64,000 nucleotides of DNA from NCBI GenBank assembly GCA_945952465.1, contig CAMFIB010000001.1, forward strand, positions 1,612,001-1,676,000, given 5' to 3'. Position numbers and translations under genes: made by a program. This DNA comes from an uncultured Pseudomonadota bacterium (GTDB lineage: Bacteria > Pseudomonadota > Gammaproteobacteria > Burkholderiales > Burkholderiaceae_C). Positions within the stretch are counted from its first letter, which is position 1. The number at the start of each line of letters is the position of its first letter. The notes under the pieces are model-generated. The model did not search any database. It had not been told where the DNA came from and worked only from the letters and a program-made list of their open reading frames with translations. Of the stretch, positions 18,592-26,890 are shown piece after piece.

Positions 18592-18864
18592 TCAGCGGTA
18601 CTGCTGGCGCAACTGGTCGCGCAGCGTGGCGCGCTCCTCGGGCGACAGCTGGCGCATGCCGCCGGGCTGATGCGGCGCACCATCCGACGGATCGGCCTGG
18701 TTGCGGCCTTGCGCCTTCATCAAAGCCGAACGCAGATCGATGCGGCGCTGGTCGTTCTGCGCCTGCTGCGGCATGTTGCGCGACGGCTGCTGGGCCTGCA
18801 CCCAGGCCGGCGCCGCCGCGCACGCCAGCACAACACACATCAGCCGAAGCTCTTTGGTTTTCAT
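18592..18864 (-). CDS. Small secreted protein, unknown function
   Basis: 90 residues with a signal peptide (LMCVVLACAAAPAWVQA) and a polar, Gln/Arg-rich mature part ending in LSPEERATLRDQLRQQ, an amphipathic helix with a heavy-metal-sensor-like (CpxP/Spy-type) flavour but no clear LTxxQ motif. Ribosome site AGAGG lies about eight nt before the ATG. It is 82 nt upstream of the SIMPL gene and divergent from the OmpR-type regulator. A periplasmic stress role is plausible from these neighbours, not proven. Confidence 0.72.
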   Translation of the reverse strand: MKTKELRLMCVVLACAAAPAWVQAQQPSRNMPQQAQNDQRRIDLRSALMKAQGRNQADPSDGAPHQPGGMRQLSPEERATLRDQLRQQYR

Positions 18865-18997
18865 GCCATTTACCTCTCACCGCCACACAACGTGCGATGC
18901 CTCCATTGGTTCACACCATTGTCGCCAAGCGTCTGTCCGATGTCACAAGTTTTGTAACCATGTGTCAGACCCCGGCAACGTTTGGCGAGCCCGCGCG

Positions 18998-19013
18998 TTT
19001 TGCAATTGCGAAA
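18998..19013. promoter_or_regulatory. Palindrome upstream of OmpR-type regulator
   Basis: TTTTGCAATTGCGAAA, an almost perfect dyad centred on GCAATTGC, lies 28 bp before the regulator start in the 176-bp divergent region. It is a candidate operator or autoregulation site; the protein that binds is unknown. Confidence 0.4.
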
Positions 19014-19040
19014 TGACTCTGTTACAACTGCGATAAGGCC

Positions 19041-19778
19041 ATGACAACAACAACCACCCCCACCCGCACCGACAAAATCCTCGTCACCGACGACGACACC
19101 CGCATCCGCGACCTGCTCCGGCGCTACCTGACGCAGGAGGGTTTCGAGGTCATCCTGGCCGAAGACGGCAAGGCCCTCACCCGCGCGCTGCTGCGCGACT
19201 CGGTGGACCTGATCGTGCTCGACCTGATGATGCCCGGCGAAGACGGCCTCTCGATCTGCCGGCGGCTGCGGGCCGCCAACGACAAGACGCCCATCATCAT
19301 GCTGACGGCCAAGGGCGAGGACGTCGACCGCATCGTGGGGCTGGAGGTTGGCGCAGACGACTATTTGGCCAAGCCCTTCAACCCGCGCGAGCTGCTGGCC
19401 CGGGTGCACGCGGTGCTGCGCCGCCGGCCGCCCGCCGAAGTGCCGGGCGCACCGTCGAGCGAAGACGAAACGGTGAATTTCGGCCCCTTCGTGTTCGACA
19501 TGGGCAAGCGCACGCTGCACAAGAATGGCGAGGAACTGGCACTGACCACCGGTGAGTTCGCGATGCTGAAGGCGCTGGTGCGCCACCCGCGCCAGCCCAT
19601 GTCGCGCGAAAAGCTCGCGCAACTGGCGCGCGGCCGCGGCTTCGAGCCGTTCGACCGCAGCCTGGACGTGCAGATCTCGCGCCTGCGCAAGATGGTCGAG
19701 GCCGACCCGGCCGTGCCGCGCCACATCCAGACGGTGTGGGGCGTGGGCTACGTGTTCGTGCCGGACGGAGCGACCTGA
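19041..19778 (+). CDS. ompR: OmpR-family response regulator
   Basis: 245-residue winged-helix response regulator. Receiver with ILVTDDDTRIRDLL, phospho-acceptor Asp61 (IVLDLMMPGEDG), the conserved Thr in MLTAKGE, and Lys in DDYLAKPFNPRELL. The OmpR/PhoB DNA-binding domain contains LTTGEFAMLKALVRHP and SLDVQISRLRKMVEADP, ending in the wing GVGYVFV. It is OmpR-like rather than PhoB-like because of the RGRGFEPFDRSLDVQ stretch. The partner kinase gene follows after 4 nt. Confidence 0.9.
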   Translation: MTTTTTPTRTDKILVTDDDTRIRDLLRRYLTQEGFEVILAEDGKALTRALLRDSVDLIVLDLMMPGEDGLSICRRLRAANDKTPIIMLTAKGEDVDRIVGLEVGADDYLAKPFNPRELLARVHAVLRRRPPAEVPGAPSSEDETVNFGPFVFDMGKRTLHKNGEELALTTGEFAMLKALVRHPRQPMSREKLAQLARGRGFEPFDRSLDVQISRLRKMVEADPAVPRHIQTVWGVGYVFVPDGAT

Positions 19779-19782
19779 GAAG

Positions 19783-21198
19783 GTGTCGTCCGCCCCCCTC
19801 GGCCGCACGGCCGCGCCTCCGCCAACGGCCGCGAGGCCCACGCGCCAGAAACGTGTGGGCCTCAGCCTTTTCTGGCGCACGTTCTTCATGCTGGCCACGC
19901 TGCTGTTCGGCAGCATCTTGATCTGGCAGCAAACCTTCCGCGCGCAGGAGTTCGACCCGCGCGCCGTGCAGAGCGCCCACCAGATCGCCACGCTGGTCAA
20001 CCTCACCCGGGCGGCGCTGGTCTATGCCGACGCCATTGCCCGGGTCTCGCTCATCAAGACGCTGGCCGACCAGGAAGGCGTGCGCATCACGCCCCGCGAG
20101 CCGGGAGACGCCTACACCTCCTACGCCAGCGATTCGCTCTCCGAGCGCATCACCGCCGAACTCACCCGCACGCTCGGCTCGGGCACCGTGGTGGCCAGCA
20201 ACGTGAACGGGCAGGCCGGCCTGTGGGTGGGTTTCACCATCGACGGCGACGCCTACTGGCTGCTCACAGACCCGGAGCGCATCGGCCCCGTTGGCGGGCG
20301 CACCTGGCTGATCTGGCTGGGCAGCGCGGCGCTGCTGTCTCTGCTGGGCGCTGCGCTGATGGCGCGGCTGATCAACCGGCCGCTGCAGCGCCTCTCGTTC
20401 GCCGCCAGCCGCGTGCGCGACGGCGATTTCGCCGCCAGCCGGCTCGACGAAGAGGTGGTGACCAGCGAGATCCGCGACGTCAACGTCGGCTTCAACCGCA
20501 TGGCCGAACAGCTCTCGAAAATCGAGCAGGACCGTGCCGTGATGCTGGCCGGCATCTCGCACGACCTGCGCACGCCGCTGGCCCGGCTGCGGCTGGAAAT
20601 CGAGCTGAGCGTGCAGGACGCCGACGCCCTCGACCACATGGCGGCCGACATCGCGCAGCTCGACGCCATCATCGGCAAGTTCCTCGAATACGCGCGGCCG
20701 GAGCACGTGGAACTGGTGCCCGTGAGCCTGAACGAGGTGCTGGAACGGGCGATCTACGCCGTCAAAGAGTACCCGGACGTGACGCTGGTGCTCGACGTTG
20801 CGCCCGGTCTGGTGGTGCAGGCCGATCCCGTGGAGCTGCTGCGCGTGATTTCCAACCTGCTGGAGAACGCGCGGCGCTACGGCCAGAGCGCGGACACCGG
20901 CGTCGCGGTGGTTCACATCTCGGCAAGCGAGCGTGACGCGCAGGTGCTGCTGAAGGTGCGCGACGAGGGCCCCGGCGTGCCGCCGGACGTGTTGAAGCGG
21001 CTGACCACGCCCTTCTTCCGCGGCAACCCCGCGCGCACCGCCGCCAAGGGCGCGGGGCTGGGGCTGGCCATCGTGGACAAAACCATTGCCCGCATGGACG
21101 GCACCTTCGAACTGCTCAACGCACCGGGCGGCGGCCTGGCGGCGCACATCGCGCTGCAGCGGGCCAAAACGGCCAAAAAAGCCGACAAGAAGGCTTGA
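19783..21198 (+). CDS. envZ: EnvZ-type sensor histidine kinase
   Basis: 471-residue inner-membrane kinase, partner of the preceding OmpR-type regulator. TM1 (about 27-47), a periplasmic sensor of about 115 residues, TM2 (about 170-190), then HAMP (NRPLQRLSFAASRVRDGDF). HisKA has the H-box MLAGISHDLRTPLARLRLEIE and His near residue 260. HATPase shows NLLENARRYG, DEGPGVP and KGAGLGLAIVDK. The start is a GTG at 19783, after GAGAAGGT; no ATG fits well before TM1. The tail is Lys-rich. The stop is followed within 10 nt by a dispersed repeat shared with the convergent ispF 3' end. Confidence 0.9.
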   Translation: MSSAPLGRTAAPPPTAARPTRQKRVGLSLFWRTFFMLATLLFGSILIWQQTFRAQEFDPRAVQSAHQIATLVNLTRAALVYADAIARVSLIKTLADQEGVRITPREPGDAYTSYASDSLSERITAELTRTLGSGTVVASNVNGQAGLWVGFTIDGDAYWLLTDPERIGPVGGRTWLIWLGSAALLSLLGAALMARLINRPLQRLSFAASRVRDGDFAASRLDEEVVTSEIRDVNVGFNRMAEQLSKIEQDRAVMLAGISHDLRTPLARLRLEIELSVQDADALDHMAADIAQLDAIIGKFLEYARPEHVELVPVSLNEVLERAIYAVKEYPDVTLVLDVAPGLVVQADPVELLRVISNLLENARRYGQSADTGVAVVHISASERDAQVLLKVRDEGPGVPPDVLKRLTTPFFRGNPARTAAKGAGLGLAIVDKTIARMDGTFELLNAPGGGLAAHIALQRAKTAKKADKKA

Positions 21199-21206
21199 TT
21201 CAGAAG

Positions 21207-21261
21207 AAAATCGGCCGCAAGTCAGCGCCAATACTGAATACTTCGCTATCGATAAAGTAGC
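21207..21261 (+). repeat. 55-bp dispersed repeat, copy 2 (envZ/ispF junction)
   Basis: The best-preserved copy: arm 21207-21244 (AAAATCGGCCGCAAGTCAGC and onward) and end 21245-21261 (GCTATCGATAAAGTAGC, 4-bp GCTA/TAGC stem). It occupies the whole 47-bp gap between the convergent envZ and ispF genes, and its end contains the ispF stop codon. Confidence 0.9.
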
Positions 21262-21746
21262 GCCGCGGCGCGCGCCTCGATGGCCAGGCCCTGCCCCACC
21301 GGGCCGAATTTCTCAGCCGTCTTGGCCTTCACGTTGACCTGCGGCGTCGCCACGCCGAGCGCCGCCGCCAGATTGGCGCACATGCCCGGCACATGGGCGG
21401 CCAGCCGCGGGGCCTGCGCGACGATGGTGGCGTCCACGTTGCCAATCTGCCAGCCCGCCGCCCGCACCCGCGCCGCGGCCTCGGTCAGCAGCGCCAGCGA
21501 ATCGGCGCCGGCGAAGCGCGCGTCGGTGTCGGGGAAATGGCGGCCGATGTCGCCCAGCCCGGCGGCGCCGAGCAGCGCGTCGGTCACCGCATGCAGCAGC
21601 GCGTCGGCGTCGGAATGGCCCAGCAGGCCGGCGCTGTGCTCGATGGCCACGCCGCCCAACACCAGCGCGCGGCCCGGCACCAGCGCGTGGATGTCCCAGC
21701 CCTCGCCAATGCGGAACGGTGGCGGGGTGTTGGGTGGGGTGCTCAT
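21246..21746 (-). CDS. ispF: 2-C-methyl-D-erythritol 2,4-cyclodiphosphate synthase
   Basis: Fifth enzyme of the MEP isoprenoid pathway, forming the cyclodiphosphate with release of CMP; trimeric zinc enzyme. 166 residues. Metal ligands are in [13 protein letters not shown] (D-x-H) and the later [46 protein letters not shown] and [21 protein letters not shown] are also conserved. The start ATG at 21746 overlaps the ispD stop (ATGA), so ispD-ispF are coupled. The last residues (LLYR) and the stop come from the end of a dispersed repeat. Confidence 0.95.
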   Translation of the reverse strand: MSTPPNTPPPFRIGEGWDIHALVPGRALVLGGVAIEHSAGLLGHSDADALLHAVTDALLGAAGLGDIGRHFPDTDARFAGADSLALLTEAAARVRAAGWQIGNVDATIVAQAPRLAAHVPGMCANLAAALGVATPQVNVKAKTAEKFGPVGQGLAIEARAAALLYR

Positions 21747-22474
21747 GCGCGGCTCCTCAAAATCGCTTCGGCGAGGTCGAAATCTTCGGGGTAGGTCAGC
21801 TTGAAATTCTGCGGGTGGCCGGGCACGAGGCGCGGCGCGCGGCCGGTGAATTCGATGGCGCTGGCCTCGTCTGTCACCGCATCGCCGGCCGCCGCCAGCG
21901 CATCGGCGAGGTCGCCCAGGCGGAACATCTGCGGCGTCTGCGCCAGCCACTTGTCGCTGCGGTCCACCGTGGCGGCGACGCGGCCGCCACGCTCGGCCTT
22001 CAGCGTGTCGGGCAGGCGGCAGGCCAGCAGCCCCCCCACAGGGTCGGGCAGGCAGGCGTCGATCAGCGCGTCGATCAGTTGGGGCGTGATCAGACAGCGG
22101 GCGGCGTCGTGCACCAGCACCCAGTCACCCGGCTTCGCACGGCCTCGCAGCGCCGCCAGGCCGGCGGCCACGCTGGCCGCGCGGGTGGCGCCGCCGCAGC
22201 GCACCACGCTGAATGCGGGCTCGTCGGCGGCGCCGTTCCAGAAGGTGTCGTCCGGGCTGGTCACCACCAGCGTGTGCGCGATGCGCGGCACCGCGCGAAA
22301 GGCGTCGAGCGTGTGGTGCACCACGGTGCGGCCGGCAACGATGCGGTACTGCTTGGGGCCACCGGCCCCGGCGCGCGACCCGGCGCCGGCGCTCGGTATC
22401 AGGGCGAAGCAGCGCGGGGCCATGGGATCTGAATCGGGATTGGGCAAGGTGTTGGGCGCGGGTTGTTGAGACAT
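21743..22474 (-). CDS. ispD: 2-C-methyl-D-erythritol 4-phosphate cytidylyltransferase
   Basis: Third enzyme of the MEP pathway, transferring CMP from CTP to MEP. 243 residues. The nucleotide-binding Gly-rich loop ([13 protein letters not shown], then PKQYRIV) is near residues 24-43. [20 protein letters not shown] and the C-terminal [23 protein letters not shown] are typical. The N-terminal 17 residues before MAPRCF are poorly conserved in style, so translation could start at either ATG. It is divergent from mfd with 65 bp between starts, and the downstream ispF overlaps it. Confidence 0.95.
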   Translation of the reverse strand: MSQQPAPNTLPNPDSDPMAPRCFALIPSAGAGSRAGAGGPKQYRIVAGRTVVHHTLDAFRAVPRIAHTLVVTSPDDTFWNGAADEPAFSVVRCGGATRAASVAAGLAALRGRAKPGDWVLVHDAARCLITPQLIDALIDACLPDPVGGLLACRLPDTLKAERGGRVAATVDRSDKWLAQTPQMFRLGDLADALAAAGDAVTDEASAIEFTGRAPRLVPGHPQNFKLTYPEDFDLAEAILRSRA

Positions 22475-22491
22475 TCTAAAATCGCGCCTTC

Positions 22492-22528
22492 CACCCCCCG
22501 TTTTGCCGCGGGGGGTGTTTTGCTTTTT
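22492..22528 (+). terminator. Terminator-like hairpin in the mfd leader
   Basis: Perfect 9-bp stem CACCCCCCG (22492-22500) / CGGGGGGTG (22509-22517) with an 8-nt loop, followed at once by TTTTGCTTTTT. This has the form of an intrinsic terminator facing mfd and ends only about 12 nt before the mfd start, so it could act as an attenuator or block read-in from upstream. On the opposite strand it would be in the ispD leader but lacks a U-tract there. Confidence 0.7.
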
Positions 22529-22539
22529 CCGAGAAGCCC

Positions 22540-25500
22540 GTGGACCTTCCCCGCCTCGTACCCGGCAAGCGCTACACGCTGCCCCGCCCCGCCGGCTCTG
22601 CCGACGCGCTGCTGCTCGCCCGCTTCGGCGAACGCGAGGCCCAGGCCGGGCACCGCACGCTCATCGTCACCAGCGACGCGACCGACGCGCAGCGCCTGAT
22701 CGACGAGATGGCGTTCTTCGCGCCCGGGCTGCGCTGCGCGCTGTTCCCCGACTGGGAGACGCTGCCCTACGACAGTTTTTCGCCGCACCAGGACCTGATC
22801 AGCGAGCGCCTGGCCACGCTGTGGCGCATCTCGCAGGGCGAAGCCGACGTGGTGCTGGTGCCGGCCACCACCGCGCTGTACCGGGTCGCGCCGCCGTCTT
22901 TCCTGGCGGCCTACACCTTCCATTTCAAAGTCAAGCAGAAGCTCGACGAAGCGCGGCTGAAGGCGCAACTCACGCTGGCCGGCTATGAGCACGTGACCCA
23001 GGTGGTGAGCCCCGGCGAATACGCGGTGCGCGGCGGGCTGATCGACCTGTTCCCGATGGGCTCGCCGGTGCCCTACCGCGTGGATTTGTTCGACGACGAG
23101 ATCGACTCGATCCGCACCTTTGACCCCGACAGCCAGCGCAGCCTTTACCCGGTGCCCGAGGTGCGGCTGCTGCCCGGCCGCGAGTTCCCAATGGACGACG
23201 CCGCCCGTGCGCGTTTCCGCAGCCGCTGGCGCGAACTGCTCGAAGGCGACCCGACCAAGAGCCGCATGTACAAGGACATCGGCAACGGCGTGGCCACAGC
23301 CGGCATCGAGTACTACCTGCCGCTGTTCTTCGAAGACACCGCCACCGTGTTCGACTACCTGGCGCCCGAAGGCCGCGACGACGCCGCCACCGTGGTGCTG
23401 CACGGCGACCTGGAGCCCGCCTTCCAGCGCTTCTGGCAGGACACCCGCGACCGCTACCGGCTGGTGCAGAGCGACCCGGAGCGGCCGGTGCTGCCGCCGG
23501 AATCGCTGTTCCTGGGCACCGAGGCCTTCTACGCCCGCGCGAACCGCCACGCCCAGTTGGCGGTGCGGCCCGGCGTGGCCGACGTGGAAGACAACGCGCA
23601 CTTCCTCAAGCTGGAAAATCTCTCGGTGGTGCGCGGCGCCGAAGAGCCGCTGCAGCGGCTGCAGGACCACATCCGCAACACCCGGCAGCGCGTGCTGCTG
23701 CTGGCCGAAAGCGCGGGCCGCTTGGCCAGCCTGCTCGACTTTTTACGCGCCGGCGGCGTCTCGCCGCCGGCCTTCGATTCGCTGGCCGAGTTCGAGGCCA
23801 GCGACGAGAAGACCGGCATCGCCGTCGCGCCGCTGGCGGTGGGCTTCGGCTGGCTGGAAGCCGGCGTCGACTTCGTCACCGAAACCGAGCTGTTCGCCGC
23901 CGGCCCCACCACGCGGCGCCGCCGCAAGCAGGAGCAGGTCAGCGACGTCGAGGCGCTGATCAAGGACCTGAGCGAGCTGAACGTGGGCGACCCTGTGGTG
24001 CACAGCGCCCACGGCATCGCCCGCTACCGTGGTCTGGTGAACCTGGACCTGGGCGAGAAGGACGCGAATGGCGAGCCCGCGCTGCAGGAATTCCTGCACC
24101 TGGAATACGCCGACAAGGCCACGCTCTACGTGCCGGTGAGCCAGTTGCACCTGATCAGTCGCTACACCGGCGTGAGTGCCGACGAAGCGCCGCTGCACAA
24201 GCTGGGCAGCGGCCAGTGGGAAAAGGCCAAGCGCAAGGCCGCCGAACAGGTGCGCGACACCGCGGCCGAGCTGCTCAACATCTACGCCCGCCGCGCCGCA
24301 CGCGAGGGCTTCGCGTTCCGCTTCGCCGCCAAGGACTACGAGAGCTTCGCCAACGACTTCGGCTTCGACGAAACGGCCGACCAGAACGCTGCGATCCACG
24401 CCGTCATCCAGGACATGATCTCGCCGCGGCCCATGGACCGGCTGGTCTGCGGCGACGTCGGCTTTGGCAAGACCGAGGTGGCGCTGCGCGCTGCCTTCAT
24501 CGCCGTCACCGGTGGCAAGCAGGTGGCCTTGCTCGCGCCCACCACGCTGCTGGCCGAGCAGCACTACCAGACGCTGAAAGACCGCTTCGCGAAGTGGCCG
24601 GTGAAGGTGGCGGAGGTCAGCCGCTTCCGCTCCACCAAGGAAGTGAACGCCACCGTGAAGGGGCTGGCCGACGGCACCGTGGACATCGTGGTCGGCACCC
24701 ACAAGCTGCTGAGCGAATCGACCAAGTTCGCCAACCTGGGCCTGCTCATCATCGACGAGGAGCACCGCTTCGGCGTGCGCCATAAAGAGGCCATGAAGGC
24801 GCTGCGCGCCGAGGTCGACGTGCTCACGCTCACCGCCACGCCCATCCCGCGCACGCTGGGCATGGCGCTGGAAGGCCTGCGCGATTTGAGTGTGATCGCC
24901 ACCGCGCCGCAACGCCGGCTGGCCATCAAGACCTTCGTGCGCAACGAGGGCAACGGCGTGATCCGCGAAGCGGTGCTGCGCGAACTCAAGCGCGGCGGCC
25001 AGGTGTACTTCCTGCACAACGAGGTCGAGACCATCGAGAACCGGCGCGCCAAGCTGGAGGAAATCCTCCCCGAAGCGCGCATCGTCGTGGCCCACGGCCA
25101 GATGCCGGAACGCGAGCTGGAACGCGTGATGCGCGAGTTCGTCGCGCAGAAGCACAACCTGCTGCTGTGCTCCACCATCATCGAGACGGGCATCGACGTG
25201 CCCACGGCCAACACCATCGTCATCAGCCGCGCCGACAAGTTCGGCCTGGCCCAGTTGCACCAACTGCGCGGCCGCGTGGGCCGCAGCCACCACCAGGCCT
25301 ACGCCTACCTGATGGTGCCCGACAAGGAAGGCCTCACCAAGCAGGCCGCGCAACGGCTAGACGCCATCCAGCAGATGGAAGAACTTGGCTCAGGTTTCTA
25401 CCTGGCAATGCACGACCTGGAGATTCGTGGCGCAGGCGAAATGCTCGGCGAAAACCAGAGCGGCAACATGCTGGAGGTCGGCTTCCAGCTCTACAACGAG

Positions 25501-26025
25501 ATGCTCTCAGAGGCCGTGCGCGCGCTCAAGGCCGGCCACGAACCCGACCTGCTGAGCCCGCTGCACGTCACCACCGAGATCAACCTGCACGCGCCCGCCC
25601 TGCTGCCCAACGACTACTGCGGCGACGTGCATTTGCGGCTGTCGTTCTACAAGAAGCTCGCCACCGCGAAGAACGCCGCGCAGATCGACACGCTGCAAGA
25701 AGAAATCGTCGACCGCTTCGGCAAGCTGCCGCCGCAGGCGCAGACACTCATCGACGTGCACCGCCTGCGCGTGCTCGCCCGCCCCTACGGCGTGGTGAAA
25801 GTCGACGCCGCGCCCGGCGTCACCCACATCACCTTCCGGCCCAACGCGCCTGTCGAAGCGATGCGCATCATCGCGCTGATCCAGAAGAACCGGCACATCC
25901 GGCTGGTCGGCAACGAGAAGCTGCGCATCGAGCGGGAGTTGAAGGAACCGAAGGATCGGGCGCAGATCGTCCGGGATGTGTTGCGCAGTCTGGGAGAGCC
26001 GGTCGAGGGGCGAATGAATGCTTAA
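22540..26025 (+). CDS. mfd: Transcription-repair coupling factor
   Basis: DNA translocase that removes RNA polymerase stalled at lesions and recruits UvrA. 1161 residues, standard length. The N-terminal UvrB-like domains (GLRCALFPDWETLPYDSFSP) are followed by the RNA polymerase-interacting domain (GDPVVHSAHGIARYRGL near residue 485). The SF2 motor has Walker A GDVGFGKTEVAL near residue 640, DEEH (IIDEEHRFGV) near 737, TATPIPRTLGMAL and a motif VI region QLRGRVGRS. The C-terminal TRCF domain closes it. The start is GTG at 22540; no ATG exists near the domain start. Its stop codon (26023-26025) lies inside the terminal core site of the last integron attC. Confidence 0.96.
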   Translation: MDLPRLVPGKRYTLPRPAGSADALLLARFGEREAQAGHRTLIVTSDATDAQRLIDEMAFFAPGLRCALFPDWETLPYDSFSPHQDLISERLATLWRISQGEADVVLVPATTALYRVAPPSFLAAYTFHFKVKQKLDEARLKAQLTLAGYEHVTQVVSPGEYAVRGGLIDLFPMGSPVPYRVDLFDDEIDSIRTFDPDSQRSLYPVPEVRLLPGREFPMDDAARARFRSRWRELLEGDPTKSRMYKDIGNGVATAGIEYYLPLFFEDTATVFDYLAPEGRDDAATVVLHGDLEPAFQRFWQDTRDRYRLVQSDPERPVLPPESLFLGTEAFYARANRHAQLAVRPGVADVEDNAHFLKLENLSVVRGAEEPLQRLQDHIRNTRQRVLLLAESAGRLASLLDFLRAGGVSPPAFDSLAEFEASDEKTGIAVAPLAVGFGWLEAGVDFVTETELFAAGPTTRRRRKQEQVSDVEALIKDLSELNVGDPVVHSAHGIARYRGLVNLDLGEKDANGEPALQEFLHLEYADKATLYVPVSQLHLISRYTGVSADEAPLHKLGSGQWEKAKRKAAEQVRDTAAELLNIYARRAAREGFAFRFAAKDYESFANDFGFDETADQNAAIHAVIQDMISPRPMDRLVCGDVGFGKTEVALRAAFIAVTGGKQVALLAPTTLLAEQHYQTLKDRFAKWPVKVAEVSRFRSTKEVNATVKGLADGTVDIVVGTHKLLSESTKFANLGLLIIDEEHRFGVRHKEAMKALRAEVDVLTLTATPIPRTLGMALEGLRDLSVIATAPQRRLAIKTFVRNEGNGVIREAVLRELKRGGQVYFLHNEVETIENRRAKLEEILPEARIVVAHGQMPERELERVMREFVAQKHNLLLCSTIIETGIDVPTANTIVISRADKFGLAQLHQLRGRVGRSHHQAYAYLMVPDKEGLTKQAAQRLDAIQQMEELGSGFYLAMHDLEIRGAGEMLGENQSGNMLEVGFQLYNEMLSEAVRALKAGHEPDLLSPLHVTTEINLHAPALLPNDYCGDVHLRLSFYKKLATAKNAAQIDTLQEEIVDRFGKLPPQAQTLIDVHRLRVLARPYGVVKVDAAPGVTHITFRPNAPVEAMRIIALIQKNRHIRLVGNEKLRIERELKEPKDRAQIVRDVLRSLGEPVEGRMNA

Positions 26026-26077
26026 CGTTGGCGCTAAGCGGCAGCCGGAGGACGTCCGCTTGAGCAACGGGTTAGCT
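26020..26077 (-). repeat. Integron attC site 4 (distal end, abuts mfd)
   Basis: 58-bp imperfect palindrome read on the minus strand as AGCTAAC ... GTTAAGC. Inner boxes CTCAAGCGG and CCGCTTAGCG have the usual attC asymmetry. It follows the stop of cassette gene 4 by 10 nt. Its left R box AGCTAAC is complementary to the GTTAGCT at the head of cassette 4, as expected for a true cassette. The outer GTTAAGC overlaps the mfd stop codon. Confidence 0.88.
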
Positions 26078-26086
26078 GCCATGGTG

Positions 26087-26395
26087 CTACTCCCGCGAGA
26101 TAACCCGAACGCCGCCACCGCTGAGCACCCAACCCGTGTGACCACTTGGTGCTTGAACTTTGAGAGTCTCGAAGTCCTTGCCATAGCGAACACGCAGAAC
26201 CTGTAGTGCCTGCCCAGGCTGCAGCGTTTCGATGGACGGATTGACCTCAGGGTACTCGTGCGGAGGCAATGCGAGCAGCGATTCGGTGCCTACGACAGTT
26301 ACGACATACCGACGGTCTGCCGCGACATCTGCCAGCCAGAACACTGCGGCAGCAAGCGCAACAGCGGCAATGGCAACGGCGCTTCGTTTCAGCAT
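26087..26395 (-). CDS. Integron cassette 4: membrane-anchored SH3-like protein
   Basis: 102 residues. An N-terminal hydrophobic helix (residues about 5-24, AVAIAAVALAAAVFWLADVA) acts as signal or anchor. The rest is beta-rich, ending in LQVLRVRYGKDFETLKVQAPSGHTGWVLSG, which resembles a bacterial SH3 (SH3_3-type) domain, where Gly-x-x-Gly-Trp-Val is typical. The start is 10 nt from the upstream cassette junction, the usual compact cassette arrangement. Not a resistance gene that I recognise; function unknown. Confidence 0.75.
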   Translation of the reverse strand: MLKRSAVAIAAVALAAAVFWLADVAADRRYVVTVVGTESLLALPPHEYPEVNPSIETLQPGQALQVLRVRYGKDFETLKVQAPSGHTGWVLSGGGVRVISRE

Positions 26396-26404
26396 GCGAG
26401 GGGC

Positions 26405-26462
26405 AGCTAACGCCTGACATCAGCCGCCGCCAAAGGCCGTCGGCTGGAAGGAAATGTTAGGC
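26405..26462 (-). repeat. Integron attC site 3
   Basis: 58-bp palindromic site read on the minus strand as GCCTAAC ... GTTAGCT, with inner boxes CCAGCCGACGG and CGGCGGCTGATG. It lies between cassette gene 3 (stop 42 nt before it) and the start of cassette gene 4. Confidence 0.9.
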
Positions 26463-26503
26463 CTTGGTGCCGGCAGAGCGCGCCAACGATGCTGCATGAT
26501 CAG

Positions 26504-26827
26504 CTACCCAATTCGCCACCGAACGCTAGGCCCAATGCCGGGAGCCAGCTTTGCGCAAGCCATTGCTTCGGCGAGAGAAAGGAAAGCTCCGCCACCGGCA
26601 TTGAAAACTCCCCGCTCACTAGTTGAGCCATATTGAACATAGAACGCTTCTCGATCTTGGTCATTCTGAACTCCAGGCGGATCTTGGTAGTCCCTGCTCC
26701 CGTACAGAACCGGGCTTCGAATGACTCGGATGTCGCATTCGATTTCTCCAGCATAGAGAAATGTTCCCACCATCACCACGATTTCGCCCGGTTGGAATTC
26801 ACTAACACAAGGCCTAACGTTTGACAT
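26504..26827 (-). CDS. Integron cassette 3: hypothetical protein
   Basis: 107 residues, no recognised domain. A beta-rich opening (GEIVVMVGTFLYAGEIECDIRV), a polar centre (GSRDYQDPPGVQNDQDREAF) and a Gly/Ala-rich end (GVFNAGGGAFLSLAEAMACA) suggest a small globular cytoplasmic protein. The only in-frame ATG near the start (26825-26827) lies within the attC of the previous cassette and gives MSNVR. The alternative starts inside the cassette (GTG/GTG/ATG near 26773-26779) would cut into the protein. Codon use and GC are lower than in the flanking core genes. Confidence 0.65.
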   Translation of the reverse strand: MSNVRPCVSEFQPGEIVVMVGTFLYAGEIECDIRVIRSPVLYGSRDYQDPPGVQNDQDREAFYVQYGSTSERGVFNAGGGAFLSLAEAMACAKLAPGIGPSVRWRIG

Positions 26828-26889
26828 GAGCTGTGGGTGGAGGCGGGCGAAGCCCGCCGGAAGCCGTCAGATCGATGGAATGGCTAGGC
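26812..26889 (-). repeat. Integron attC site 2
   Basis: 78-bp site, longer than the others because of a perfect GGCGGGC-ttc-GCCCGCC-type hairpin in its middle. Read on the minus strand it begins GCCTAGC (one change from the RYYYAAC consensus) and ends GTTAGGC. It directly follows the stop of cassette gene 2. Confidence 0.87.
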
Positions 26890-26890
26890 A

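Noticed and set aside
26018-26206. Plus-strand frame after mfd
   Set aside because: Reads through attC 4 and antisense to cassette gene 4; no independent support.
26500-26754. 84-codon alternative minus-strand frame in cassette 3
   Set aside because: Overlaps the 107-residue frame, starts deep inside the cassette and has a less protein-like composition; the 107-residue frame is preferred.
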